The notes: generated by a model not told the origin, from the letters alone. 64,000 bases of DNA from Corylus avellana (GCF_901000735.1 NC_081544.1:24601049-24665048); one strand, 5' to 3'; positions 35,546 to 48,826 are shown, numbered from the stretch's first letter. Program-made: numbers and translations.

Positions 35546-35960
35546 TTTGAGAATGAGATGCTTAAACTGAAAAAATTGTTTACGATTTTAAAAAATGAAA
35601 ACAATTTTCCAAAACTTAAAAAAGGCTTTTTCAGTCAAACTAGTTGACTATTATTTTTCATTGCACCTAACATCCGAAAATACGAAAATCATTTTATGTT
35701 GAAACAAATGGAGATTAATTTTTTTTTTTTTTTTTTTTTAAATGCTAAAAACAAGATCCTCTCATTTTCAAATGAAATGAATAATTAATATCCATTTCAT
35801 GGCCAGATAAGAGGCCAAATTATAATAACAACAATGATAGAAAAACAACTTTTTTGGTATGTCAATGAAGAACAATATTCTATGTGTCGAAAAGTGAATG
35901 AATTTTTAATGAAACCTCAAAACAGATACAAATACAATGTCTCTTCTCATAGGCTAACTC

Positions 35961-38900
35961 TCACCTCCGAGCAATTCTCTGCCCTGCTCCGAGTAACAAG
36001 GCTTTCCCTATTGCACCCGAGTGAAGTCCACAAACCAGAGCCACAGTTCCACCTATGGCTAACCATTTCCAATCGATGCCATCACCTTTTGGTCTCTCTT
36101 TGCGGCGAACTAGTTCTTCTTCTTCACCAGAAGCTGGCACTAATGAGTCCATGGTTCCGCCTGAAGAAATCTTCGTGGTGATTGCTGCCAACGAAGCACT
36201 TCTAGACAAAGAAGCCTCGGATTTTCTCGCATTCTGGTATGCTCTCATCCCGGAGTGCAATTTCTTGACAGCTCCCCACATCCCATGACGGAGTGCCAGC
36301 TTTGCCACATCTTTGGGAATCCCCATGTCTTCATAATGTATAAGGGTAACCTCACATGCGGACAACTGTCCATCTCCCTTGCGAGATTCCACTGCACAGA
36401 TTCTCCAATTCAGCAAATGAAGTAGCAACGCTAAAATTTGCTCACCAAATTGTTGCAAAAATCAATTAAATAATTAACACTTCTTACCAGCCCTGATAAT
36501 CCAACTAGAGAAATATAGCTCGACACGTCGAGGCTTGTCACGCTTGGGCAAAGCTGGATATGGCACCCCCTGCAATATTGTAGCTCACATGTTAAGACAT
36601 CTCCATAGCTGGAAACAGTAGGCGTCATCATGTAATAATACTACGTATATTCTCTCAGTTAAAATATACAGTACAAATGCAAGAGAAGTTAAGACATGGA
36701 AACAACCAACATCAGCACAAATATTGGATGCGAGAAAATTTGTGAAAGTCTATTACCATCCAATGCACTATGAGATAGAAGACTAAATTGACTGACCCAG
36801 TCAGTTAACCATGGTATATAACCCAAGATGTAATCATTTGATAAAAGAAACAGACCATCGGGAGAGGTCTCTGAAGCGTCTCAAGGGAACGACCAAATAA
36901 GTTGGTAATTAGAAGCCCTTTAGCTAGATCAAGGGAGCAAAATGCAAAATAAATAGAATTGACATATTTCAATGCCACAAAACAAAAGTCCCCTGATAAA
37001 AGAAGAGCAACAAGGTCACTCAAACACTAAATTAGAATTTCTTATTAGGGCCAAGTAGGCCACAAATTGTTTTCCAGGGACAACTAGGTGTTTCGTTGAC
37101 ATCATTTTTCTAGATTAAACAAGGGTGGAAGTAAAGTGTATGGCCCAGAAGATACATTTTGTGTAGGACTCTCTCTGTCAGAAGTTATAGTTTATTTTCT
37201 ATTATGATAACATCATTACTGATCCTTTCACCCTGGAGAGGGATTTAATTTCAAGTCTAGATTAAACAACTAGTAACAAAGCTGAGAGAGTTGGTGCTCA
37301 CCCATAAGACATTCAACAAGGTCACTCATATATTGTTTATTAGGTTTTCTTGCTAGAGCCGAGAACCCCAAAATTGTTTCACAGGGACAACTAAGTGTAT
37401 TGATCAGATTATTTCTTGGGGTTAGTTTCAAGTCTAGATTAAACAAGAGCTGAATCTAAGCATGCTTAAAATGTCCTAGAAGATACAGTTTGTTCAGGAC
37501 ACTATGTTATAAGTAATAGATTTAAATTCTTTACCATAAAATCATTACTGGTCCTTTTGCCCTGGAGAGGACTTTAATCTGCTGATCATTTGGGATCTCA
37601 GAGATATTACAGTTTCCTCCCTATTGTATTTTGTTAATATGTTAAGAAAGCCCAAGGGATTCAACCCAATCCCCGCGGTCATAACAAGCTACAAGGGCAT
37701 GCTCCTCAAAAGAAGTGAAAGAAGCAATAGAGGTGAAAAGATTACTGTTCAAACATAAATGATCAGATGTTGCAACCTATACCTTTGTCACACAATAATA
37801 GGCCTTCCCGGCCTCCCATATCCTTCGACCAATGATATATTCCCGATCACTGCAGAAGAAAGGGAACTGCAAATAGAAGGGGCACAAATTAAAATATCGA
37901 TACCAACATTGTTTGAACAAAAAAGAGGTATTATAAAACCAAGACACATACAATTGTGCAAACCCTCTGATATACAAACCTTTTTTATCCAGTGAACAAT
38001 CATTGTCCCTGTATCTTGACATTCCTCCAATATTTTGAAGTATACAAGCATAGGATCCCATTTAGGTCGAAACTCGTCATCCCAGAAGAAATCTCTTACC
38101 ACCTCCGGAGTTGCATCCTCAAAGACAGTTCTACTACGGTAAACTGTTGGACCTGTCTGATAACAAATCACCGTCAGAAACTAATACATGATTTTTTTGA
38201 TGAGTAATAATTTTATTGAAAGAAAAGGGCAAAGATCTTGTACACTAAAAGTATACAAGAGAGACAATCACCCCATAAGCTTCCACAATCAAAAAACTAA
38301 ACCAGATCTAGAAGATCCAATGAAGAGAAGTCTAAAACATATACAACAGCCCAAACCAAAAGAGATCTCAAAAATAAGGATTTTAAAGAAAGCACGTTGG
38401 ACTTAGAATCAAAAAGACATTCATTCCTTTCTATCCAAATGCTCCACATTAAGAAAGCAATAATAACTTTCCATACAGCCTCTTTGGAATGTTCCTGCCC
38501 TTGGATCTTCCAACAATGAAACAACTCTAGGATATTGCTAGGCATAGCCCATGAACCCCGAATAAGTTGATAACCAAGTGCTATAGATCACTAGTGTACA
38601 CACAATGAATGAGAAGTTAATTTACAGTCTCCTCATTTTCTTTGCAAAGGAAACACCAATTACAAGAAAGAAACCCCGCCTTCTAAGATTATCAACCATG
38701 AGGATTCTAACCTTGGCTGCAATCCATAAAAAGAAAGCAATGTGTGGTGGGGCACTAACCTTCCAAATACTGTTACAGGGGAATGAAAAATGCGCTCCAA
38801 TCTGTATTGTTTTATAATAGCTCGTCACTTCAAAACCGTGACTACTAGCTGGGGTCCACAACATTCTATCCACCTCCCTTGGATGGGTTTTTGAAGAGTA

Positions 38901-41900
38901 CTACAGATTGAGAAAGGAGTCGAGAGATTCTAGCTCCCAATCCAAGATTGCCCTAATGAAACTCATATTCCAATAGATAGAAGAGACAGACGAATCCAAG
39001 TATGTTGACACCAAGACCTCTTTGTTACAGGCTATTGAAAAAAGAATTACCAGAACGAATACTTCCTAGCCACTTCTCCTCACCACACGTCATGCCAAAA
39101 GCGAATGCAGGATATGTTCCCAACCTTGAAGGAGACAAGGTTGGAGAAAAACCCTCAACCATTTCTAATATTCCTCCAAAGACACCCCATAAGGCCCTTG
39201 AGCTTCCTCTAAACATGAACCCCCTCTCTAGACCCCATACTTCTCAACAATCACTTGTCTCCATAAAGATTTCCCCTATTGCCTGAATCTCCATAGCCAT
39301 TTATCAAGAAGACCTTTATTGAACATCATGATATTTTTTACTCCCAACCTTCCTCTAGGGATTGGGGAGGAGATAGTATTCCAATTCACTGGGTGAAACT
39401 TGGACTCCCCACATGGTCCATCCCAAATAAAGTCTCTCTGAAGACACTCCAATCTCCTAGCAATGCCTGTTAGTAGTGGGAAGAGTGATAAGAAGTACGT
39501 AGGTAGATATGATAACGTACTCTTGATGAGAGTAAGGTGCCCCCTGATCTTCTTCCAACCAGGCCACCTTTTTTCCCATCTTCTCAACTACCCTCATCCC
39601 AAATAGTTTTTCAAACAAAGCACCCGAAGGGACACCCAATACTTCAAGGGAAGAGACGAGATGCTACGACTGAGAATATTAGTCAGATTTTCCCTATGCA
39701 GTACCTCCCCTATTGCGACTAATTCAAATTTCCAGAGATTGACCTTCAAGCCCAAAATGGCCTTGAAACACAAGAGAATGGGACCCAATTATGGATTTGA
39801 TCACAATCTGCATAACACATAATAAGTGCATCATTCATAGGGCACGATATTTTCAGGAGGGCAACGTTATGGATGTCTACCCGGAATCCTATAAATAATC
39901 TGCAACCATCGTTCTAGATAACATCCTACTGACACAGTCCATGACAATCACAAAGAGAAAGGGCAAGAGAGGGTCCCCTTTGCGAATGCCCCGAGAACTA
40001 CCAAAGAAACCATGCAGGTTACCATTAATCAAGAAGGGGAAGCGGGTTGTGGAAATATAAGCAGATATCCATTTCCCACATTTAGTACCGAAACCACAAT
40101 GCCCCATGAGGTAGGGAGAGGAACTCCCAGTTGACTTTCCAGGTCCAGCTTGCAAATAACACCTACAATTCCTGATTTCGGCTTGTTGTCTAGGCACTCA
40201 TTGGCTGTAAGAACTGAGTCTAAAATTTGTCTACCCCATAGAAAAGCATTCTGACAATTCGAAATGAGTGTTCCTAACAATTGTTTCATTCTAATAGCAA
40301 GTACTTTCACCATGACTTTATAAACACTTCCCATAGGGCTGATAGGTCTGAAATCCCTAACTTTCACAATCCAATCTTTTTAAGAATAAGTGTGATAAAG
40401 GTAGGATTGAGGCTCTTCTCAAACATCTCATGTTCATGAAAGTTATGAAAGGCGCGCATTAGATCATGCTTCACTGAAGCCCAACAAGATCGAAAAAAAG
40501 ATATAGTTGAGCCGGCAGGGCCAAACTCTTTGTCACCATCCATATTAAGCAATGTCTGAAGAATTTCCTCCTCTTGAAACAGTCTCTCCAACCAATCCGC
40601 TTCTGCATATTCTAAACAAGGGAACTCCAAGCCATCTAATTTGGGGCGCCAAGGAATTGTTTCGGTAAAAAGATTCTTAAAGTACTGAGTGATTGAATCT
40701 TTGATTGCCTCTTGATCAGAATTAACACTACTGACAATGTAGAGACTAGAGATAAAGTTGTTTCTTCTATGAGAGTTGGCAAGGTGATGGAAAAATATGG
40801 TGTTATGATCCTCTTCTTTAAACGATGTCGCCCTAGACTCAGTCTCCAGCTGACTTCTTGCATAAGGACATCATTCTCCAAATCTGTTTTCACCTTAGCC
40901 CTCCGGACTCTCTCCTCTTCGACTAGAGATCTCTCCTCTTCTAGGCCATCCAGGACCTGGATCTCCTCCAACAAGGACTTCTTCCTCTCTCTTCTACATT
41001 TTCAAAGACCTCATTATTCCAACCTCTCAAACCAAGTTTCAGCTGTTTTAGTTTATTATCTAAAACATTTTTTTATAAGTAGTTTATTAGCTAAAACATA
41101 ACACGGAGTGCCAAAGAACTTATATGAATCCTACCACTATTTCATCAGATCTACAAAATCTTCTGCTTTCAACCACATGCTCTCAAATTTAGTTGAGCCT
41201 AATCCACTGGTCATAACTCCACTATCAAGCAATATGGAAAAATGATATGATACGGAACAAGGAAGACGGCACTGGATCAAGTCTGGAAAATGCTCTTTCC
41301 AAAGCAGAAGAACGAGGAATCTATAATCCTGGACATAGAGGGGGGTCTTGGTTATTAGACCATGTGAAAGAACCTCTAACCAATGGAATATCCATCAACC
41401 CCTGTTCTGAAATGAAATTCCCACATTGCAGAGGTTAATCGAGATGTTCCAACTCTTTCATTTGGGAAATGGGTAACATTGAAATCTCTCCAATGCACCA
41501 AGAAATTTCCCACCAACTGAAGACTCTTGACAACTCCTCCCACAGATAATGTCTATCAGAATCAGCATTGAGGCCATAGACTCCTGAGAAAGCCCAAATA
41601 AATTGGTCCAGAGTGGATTTGGATTTGCAGGAGATAGAGAAAGTGCCCACTGCCTCCTCAATGCACTCCACTGCACATTTATCCCACATTACTAGATTAC
41701 CAGCCGAGGCTCCAAAGGCTGGCAAAACCATCCAAGCCGTGAAAGAACCATCCACTCCATTTTAGTTTCTTGAAAACACACTACATCAGACTTCCAATTT
41801 TTCAATAAATTGCTAATGTTGAGTCTTTTCCCTGCATTGTTGAGAACTCTAATATTCCAACAAATAATTTTCAAATTCATAACATGGTAGAAGCCTTACC

Positions 41901-44900
41901 ACAGAACTGAGGAGGTGGATGGGATTTGGACGGGTTTCTTCTAGAATCATAGTCAAAATACATGATACAATCAAAATACAAAGACATTGGGAAGGACACA
42001 TTATCAATAGAATTACAATTGAGATATGCATGGTAAAATATGGGATAATATATGTGCAAAGCAAACAAATAGAGAAGAGGCAAACAATGGGGCACCAAGC
42101 TTTTCAAGCATCTTTAAACATAAGAAATTTACATGTTAAAATATGGAGGAAGGAATTAACACATGTCTACCTTCTAACCAAGACTAAAAAGCCCAATGAC
42201 TCCAATGAGAAACAAACACCCTGCTACCATAAGATCTCAGAATGAGTAGTCCAAGATATCGGAACACTTCATTAAATGCAAGTCACGTATGCAGAATTAA
42301 AGAGCAGTCGAACATTAAAAGTAAATGACAAAAACATTAAAAAAAATAAAAAAATCTAAGCTTCCTTTTTATCATTAACAGATTTCTCTATGAATTAATA
42401 ATGACATAGATGTTTCCTGGGGACACTAGATTTAAAAATATTCATACGAATCATTTCAGCAAATGAAGAACCGAAAATACATGAAATGTGATCAAAGTTG
42501 GAATCTACCTCTGGCTCATGGCGCCAAGCCTGGTATGCCATGTTAGGAGTAGACCTCTCCATCATACTTTGCCATTCCATCTCTCTATCTTTCCCTTCGA
42601 GAAGATGTAATAGGTGTTCTAAATCATTCTCTGTCACAATGTCCTGCACTCTCTTCTCAGCTTGTGTGGTGGGGCTGCAGGAAAGTTAAGACATAACGAA
42701 CTAATTAATCCATGAACAAGAAACAACCTTACTCCAAAACTAATACCAGATTTTGATTACGACAGTGTTGTCTTGAAGCAAAAATAGACTACAATACAGC
42801 AGTTTAATACAATTAGAGAAAATCTTATAGCAACTCAGAAAACTCGAGATGATAACTAAAAGAGGACGTTCATAAATAACTTAATAGATAGTCATTAGAG
42901 GCGCAGAAGCACTTGGAATGGTTAACAAATGGAGGGGTCAAAAACAGCAGAGCATATGAGTCAACAGGTTGCTAATCTATATCAAATTCCGCAATTTTTC
43001 TTGCTAAACTCATTAGATAATCCATCCATTCCTTAACCAAAGTTGCTTATTAACCCATGCACAAACAAACTATACCAACGTTGATACATTGACAATCCAA
43101 TCTCTTAAACTAGGTCCACAATTAACAACAATTGCTAGGAAAAATCACTTTTGTACTTTTCTATACATAAGTTTCCAATAACATAAAGTCTCAGATCATT
43201 CTATTGAATTAAAAATCTTCAAGGCATTGCCACTTGATGCACTATGCACAACACAGTAAGCAACACATTCTTTTGATAAGTTTAGTTAACATCCAGTTTG
43301 GGAAAAAAAAACATATATCATTGATTCATTAATCGACCAATGACAGACCCAATATACAACACAAACATCAACCAATCTTCCTATTGACCTATTCATATTC
43401 CTATCAAGCGTAATACTTCTAAATCTATCTACATCTGATGTAGTGGAGATTAAAGTTTTTTGTCCTATCGGTCTAGTGGGTGGTGTTTATAAAATTATAT
43501 CTAAGGTACTACTAGCAAACAGATTGAAAGAGGTGCTGGAGAATATCATCTCAAATTCGCCGAATGCATTTATTAAAGGGAGACATATTTTGGATTCAAT
43601 TTTGATTGGCAAATGAGTGTATTAACTGTCGGATTAGATTAGAGGTTCCTGGCATGTTGCATAAATTGGATCTAGAGAAAGTTTATGAGCATGTGAATTA
43701 GGAGTTCTTGTTGTATTTGTTAAAGAGAAGTGGTTTTGGGGAGAAATGACGAGCATGGATAGCATTTTGAATATCTACAGTGTGATTCTCCACTTTCATA
43801 AACAAGCCCCTTTTGGTTTATTAGCTCTTGTGGTTTATCAGGGATCTGTTATCTCCTCTACTTTTTGTGATTATTATAGAGGCTCTGAGTAAGATGATGT
43901 CAGCCATAGTGACCAGGCGGCTTTTATCTGGTTTTTTGGTAGGATTAAGAAATAATGTAGAACTAGTTGTGCCTCATCTTTTGTTTGCAGCTGACAAATT
44001 GGTCTTTTGTGAGGCTAATTGTGAACATCTTTGTAATCTGCAATGTCTCTTTTTAAGGTTCAAAGCAGTATTGGGGTTAAGATTAATTTATAGAAATCAG
44101 AGATAATTCCAATTGGTGAGGTGCAAGATGTAGAAAATTTGGTTAGTATTATGGGGTGCAGGGTGGCATTGTTACTGTGACTTATTTGGGACTCACTTGG
44201 GTGCACCATATAAGTCTAGTTTTATTTAGAGCGGCATTGTAGAAAAACCGGAAAGGCGGTTGGCAGGTTGGAAGAGACTCTATTTATCCAAGGGAGGGAG
44301 GTTGACCTTGATCAAAAATACTTTGTCCAATTTGCCTACTTATTTTTTGATGTTGTTTCCTATTTGTTATGGGGAGGCATCGATGAGGAGTTTAAGTTCT
44401 ATTTATTTAGTCGGTCAAATATTTGTTCTCCGAAGCAAACGGATGGATTGGGGTTAAAAAACTTCATTCAATTTAATCAAGCACGGTTAGTAAGCGGTTA
44501 TGGCATTACGCTACAGAGAGGGAGGCGTTGTGGACAATGGTGGTGGAAACAAAATATGATAGTATGAGTGGAGGCTGGTGTACTAAGGAGGTAGAGGTAC
44601 CCCTTGGAGGAAGAGTGTGAAAACATATTAGAAGGGGGTGGGGAGTCTTTTCAAGATTGGTCAAATACGATGTGGGAGATAGAACTAAGATTAGGCTCGG
44701 GCATGATTCGTGGTGTGGGGATCAACCACTGAAGAAGCCTTTTCCCGGGTTGTTTAGTACTGCTTGTTGTAAGGAGGCATGCCTTGCAGATTATATGTAG
44801 GTTTTTAACGGTAATGTTTAGTGTTATATTTTATTATACCTATACAGGATTGAGAGGTGGATTTGGTGATTGCATTTTATGATGTGTTGTTGATGTAGGA

Positions 44901-47900
44901 CGATATTTACATTTATTTTTGGTAAAAACGAAAATAAAGAAAATATCAAAAATAATATTGGAGCAACGCCGCTTGATCAGAATTTTATCCATTCTCAGAC
45001 AATGGAAGTACAAAAGGAAAGATTGTCACTATTCCCGCTGATTGTCAATTTTATATTAGGATTTTATTTTATTTTATTAGAACTTTATTTCCTTTCCTCA
45101 TAGGGTTAGGTTTACTATTGTTACTAGGATTAGATTTACTTTCTCTACTAGACTTAGATTTACTTTCTCTACTAGAAGTATGTTTACTTTCTTTACAAGT
45201 ATTTCTCTTCTATAAATAGGCTAACTTATTATGTAAAACTTAACTCATTAAATTATTATCAAATCAGAGAATTCTCTCTCAAATACTCTGCAGAGTTTTA
45301 TCTTTCTTTTAGCCTGCGGGCTTTTTTTTATCTTTTTGGGTAGAAGACGAAGACGCTTCTCCTTGCAGAATCAAAGACGCTGCTCTTTGATTAGTTAACT
45401 TAGTCTTCCGCTACGTCAGTTGGTATCAGAGCAGGTTTTATCCTGATCATGGCCAATCAGCGCAACGATGACAAACTTCTCCAACAATGCCGCTTGTAGG
45501 GGAGAGACTCTTTCAAGAGCCAAATTCATGGGGTATCCGAGCCGGCATTATTCGGATTCGATGGCCAACTTATACTACAACAACAACTTCTATAACGATG
45601 CCGTTCGTGAGAGAGATGTTTCGAGATCCGACTACCAGCGATACATCAAGCGATCAGAAGCTCCTTAGAGAACCGAATTCCAAGAGTTCAAGCAAACTAT
45701 GCACGCTATGCAACAGGAGATGCGCTAGATGCGGGAAACGTTGGAACGCATGCATATGGGTTCCCATTGGAATCACAGGGACAATGATGCTAAAGATGAC
45801 TATGGGATCCGAGTCAAACCCATTCACTATCCTTATGTTGACAGATTCCTTAATGATCACATAAGCCATAGTCGACATGTCCGTAACCGTATTCATAAAT
45901 CTACAAATAGGCACTCCGTATATGAAGAGAATATTAATTATGGTGAAAAGGATATTGAGGCTGTTAATTTGGAGCTGCCGTTTGAGAAACAATTTGTGCA
46001 GCCACAACTATTTGTTCCAACAACTACATCAGTGGAAGAACAACCACCACCTCCTCCCTCACAGGTGCAACTCATCATGATCACCCCAAAAATTGTTGAT
46101 TCCTTTGAAGAAAACGGTGAAGTTGAAGATGACATTCATGAAGAAATAGTTGGAGGAATTTTTCTGGAAGTAGATGAAAAGCAAAAATCGTATCTTGATG
46201 CTATCTATGTAGATTTCTCCAAGAACCTTTCTTCAGAGGAGCTGCGCGTGCCATGTCCCAAAGAAAACTCGAGTACGAGTTTTTTTCAAGTGGAGGTGTC
46301 TGATGTAGGACAATATTTACCTTTATTTTCGGTAAAAACGAAAATAAAGAAAATATGATAAATAATATTGGAGCAACGCCGCTTGATCAGAATTTTATCA
46401 ATTCTCAGATAATGGAAGTACAAAAGGAAAGATTGTCATGATTCCCGCTGATTGTCAATTTTATATTAGGATTTTATTTTATTTTATTAGGACTTTATTT
46501 TCTTTCCTTATAGGGTTAGGTTTACTATTGTTAATAGGATTAGATTTACTTTCTCTACTAAAAGTATGTTTACTTTCTTTACAAGTATTTCTCTTCTATA
46601 AATAAGCTAGCTTATAATGTAAAACTCAACTCATTGAATTATTATCAAATCAGAGAATTCTCTCTCAAATATTCTGAGGAGTTTTATACTTCTTTAAGCC
46701 TGCGGGGTTATTTTTATCTTTTTGAGTAGAAGACGAAGACGCTTCTCCTTGCAGAATCAAAGACGCTGCTCTTTGATTAGTTACCTTAGTCTTCCGCTAC
46801 ATTAGTTGTGTTCTCTCAAACTGAGGCAAGATGGTGAGGATCGTATTTGGTGGGTCCCTTCAAAAAATGAGGAAGTTTGAAGTAAGGTCATTTTATCAAG
46901 AATTATCTAGATCCCACGGGAGGCGGGGGGGTCATCTTCTCCTTGAAAGAGTATTCGGAGAGTACCTGTTCCATAGGGAGTGAGTTTCTTTGTGTGGATG
47001 GCAGCTCTTGGAAAGATTCTGACATTGGATAACCAGAGGAAGAAAAAAGTAATAGTTTTGGAATGGTATTGCATGTGTAAAAGGAGCGAGAAATCAATAG
47101 ATCATCTTTTTCTCCATTGTAAAGGGCAAGAGAAATGGAATGCGTTGTTTCGCCTTTTTGTAGCATAATGGGTTGTGCCTAGAAGTGTAATAGAGTTGTT
47201 AGATTATTGGTGGGGTTAGTTGGGAAGTCGTTCAGTTTTAGATGTTTGGAGGATGTTCCTTTATGCTTAATGTGGACCATATCGAGAGAACAAAATGTAG
47301 GATGTTTTGAAGATCGTGAGATGACGGTGGAAGAGCTCAAGAACATCTTGTTCAAAACGCTTTATATATGGACATAGGTATTTATTTCTCATTTTTTCTT
47401 ACTTTGCTGAATTTGTGACTTTTTGTTCTTCTTTCCATTATTAGTGGGGTTATCTCTTGTATGCATTCTGCGTACTAGGGTTGCGCCCCTTTGTGCTTAT
47501 TAATGATTGCATTACTTATCAAAAAGGAAGGAGAAAGGTTGTATCCATCCCATATACCAAGATATTCGATTTAAAAGCCAGAGAAGCATTATCAGCAAAA
47601 TTTTATTTATCTTGTCTGGTCAAATTGCTTTGAGAACGCTCACTTCTCCATCTTGCCAGGTCCTAGTATCACATAGGATCAAAAACACCCCCTAAATTAA
47701 AGCGCTGGATTAGAGTAGCATGTCACACACAGTAAAGTCAGTACTCCCAAAACTAGCCTCGAGTTTAATTTATCATTCAATTGACAAACGAATTCCATAT
47801 AGATCTTTCAAGGCATTGAGATGGTCTCTCATACAAGGTTATCAGTGGATACAAATTCAACTACCAAACTTTAACTTAGAACTCAAATCACTCGTTACTT

Positions 47901-48826
47901 AAGAAATTACGCCCCCCAGCATTCGTAGGACAAAAGACACTCCCCCGTCCCTGTCTCTCCGACACCCATTGATGGCCATTTTGATGCATGTCATATAATC
48001 CTCGGTTAGCGATCTTATGATCAAAGTATGAAATCCACATACCTAGGCTTCATAGAAAAGACCATCTAAAGCATTTGCACTACTCTCACCAATACCCCCA
48101 ACTTATATGTAGTCAAAACAGCTACTTATATTCCAAACAAGCCTGTTTCTCATATTATGAACAAAAACTTACCATTACAAAATAGCTTGGGCATTAAGGC
48201 ATTAACATAAAATCTCAACTTTCTACTATAAAACTGAAACACCTTCCACCACCCAGTTACCAGAGAGCACTAATTAACATTTAACAATATGACAAGGTCA
48301 AAATTAATTCCATTAAAGCAATCAATGTAACTCATTACAAAATTAATAAAAACTAAAATAAAAAAAATAAAATAAAAAATAAAAAAACCTAAGAACAATA
48401 TTCCAAAAAAATCAAAATAAATCAATTAGATTTTACTAAAAGAAAACATTGTATGAGCACTCACCCAACAGCGTCGCTATTTCCTTGTGTGGAAAGCTTC
48501 GATTCGGCCGTCGCCGGCGATTCCTTGCTTCGGCGTTTGGAATTGGACCAAACGGTGCGGCAAACGGAGAAGGCGGAAAGGGCGGAGAAGGCAAGCCAGA
48601 GGCGGCGGGCGCCGAATCCCGGCGGAGCGGTCCAGAGAAAGCGGAGCTTGGAGCGGAAGCCAAGGAAGACGATGCCCGTCCACCGGGGCCGCCACGACCA
48701 CCCGATCACCAGCCCGATCATCACCGCCACCCATATCGGTACTGCGCACAGCAATATGTCGACAAATGTCTCGGCTATCGAAGGCCGCCTCAGAAACTCC
48801 ACAACATCGAAGAACGGCTCCTCCAT
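35961..48826 (-). CDS. Membrane-anchored START-domain lipid-binding protein, 6 exons
   Basis: Exons: 48465-48826, 42509-42674, 37980-38156, 37783-37866, 36488-36569 and 35961-36391, all GT-AG, giving 433 aa. The start [16 protein letters not shown] lies in AAAATGGAGG context. Residues 20-45 ([20 protein letters not shown]) form a hydrophobic N-terminal anchor. The START domain covers about 150-360 ([99 protein letters not shown]). A second hydrophobic segment, [20 protein letters not shown], is near the C-terminus. The family (Arabidopsis At3g23080, At4g14500 and CP5-like, from memory) is annotated polyketide cyclase/lipid transport; the ligand is unknown. Introns 1 (5.8 kb) and 2 (4.35 kb) contain retrotransposons. 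WDL3-like is the next protein gene upstream, as in Arabidopsis. Confidence 0.94.
37009..37583. repeat. Diverged tandem duplication in START intron 4
   Basis: Copy 1 (about 37009-37262) and copy 2 (about 37314-37583) share CAACAAGGTCACTCA, CAGGGACAACTA.GTGT, TCTAGATTAAACAAG, AGAAGATACA.TTTGT and CCTTT..CCCTGGAGAGG in the same order. Non-coding. Confidence 0.8.
38193..41956 (-). mobile_element. L1-type LINE in START intron 2, with exact 10-bp TSD
   Basis: Flanked by AATACATGAT at 38183-38192 and 41957-41966. On the minus strand the end of ORF1 ([13 protein letters not shown]) precedes ORF2. ORF2 begins [15 protein letters not shown] (endonuclease, 41880; [13 protein letters not shown], then [20 protein letters not shown]). 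Reverse transcriptase follows ([20 protein letters not shown], 40370; [20 protein letters not shown], 39.97 kb), then [20 protein letters not shown], a zf-RVT region (38.87-38.62 kb) and [14 protein letters not shown]. The FADD catalytic motif is degraded to PMND around 39840. Frameshifts and stops make it inactive. The 3' end reads TTACTCATCAAAAAAA. It is in the same sense as the host gene. Confidence 0.92.
44891..46804 (+). mobile_element. Non-autonomous LTR retrotransposon, 1.9 kb, inserted in the LINE
   Basis: 5' LTR 44891-45418 and 3' LTR 46302-46804, both starting TGATGTAGGAC and highly similar; the 3' LTR lacks a short internal repeat (TTAGATTTACTTTCTCTACTAG) that is doubled in the 5' LTR. 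TSD GTTGT at 44886-44890 and 46805-46809. The primer-binding site TGGTATCAGAGC lies at 45421, two bases after the LTR. CTTCTATAAATAGGCTA at about 45208 is the LTR TATA. The interior is only 883 bp, with no pol genes, so it must have moved with enzymes from another element. Confidence 0.95.
45468..46358 (+). pseudogene. Gag-like frame of the LTR element with two in-frame stops
   Basis: One reading frame runs from 45468 ([15 protein letters not shown]) through [11 protein letters not shown], a TAG at 45666, [16 protein letters not shown], a second TAG at 45726, then the open part from 45729 ([20 protein letters not shown], later [12 protein letters not shown] and an acidic tail) into the 3' LTR. 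The start region and the arginine-rich, acidic composition recall the N-terminal part of Ty3-type gag proteins, but no zinc knuckle or capsid motif is visible. Function unknown. Confidence 0.5.

Larger units (their letters stand above)
31200..35700. other. Intergenic region between the TZP upstream region and START
   Basis: No gene was recognised. Contents: a weak third copy of the tRNA-like repeat (31717-31774, minus), an (AAT)n run (32191-32223), a retroposon-like 3' end (33360-33720), an (AT)n run (35135-35159) and a minisatellite (35186-35545). Open frames in this region are short and lack motifs. Confidence 0.6.
43435..47525 (+). mobile_element. 5'-truncated L1-type LINE in START intron 1, split by an LTR element
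   Basis: It starts within reverse transcriptase ([34 protein letters not shown]), then [20 protein letters not shown] at 43.85 kb, a catalytic box changed from FADD to FAAD ([18 protein letters not shown]), and [18 protein letters not shown] at 44.3 kb. The LTR element follows. The LINE resumes at 46810 with the zf-RVT region ([36 protein letters not shown]) and ends ATTACTTATCAAAAA at 47507-47525. Many stops. It is antisense to the START gene. I saw no TSD. Confidence 0.9.

Noticed and set aside
35301..35570. 89-codon open frame rich in SSPDGVSVKSQ repeats
   Set aside because: Produced by the minisatellite unit, not by coding constraint.
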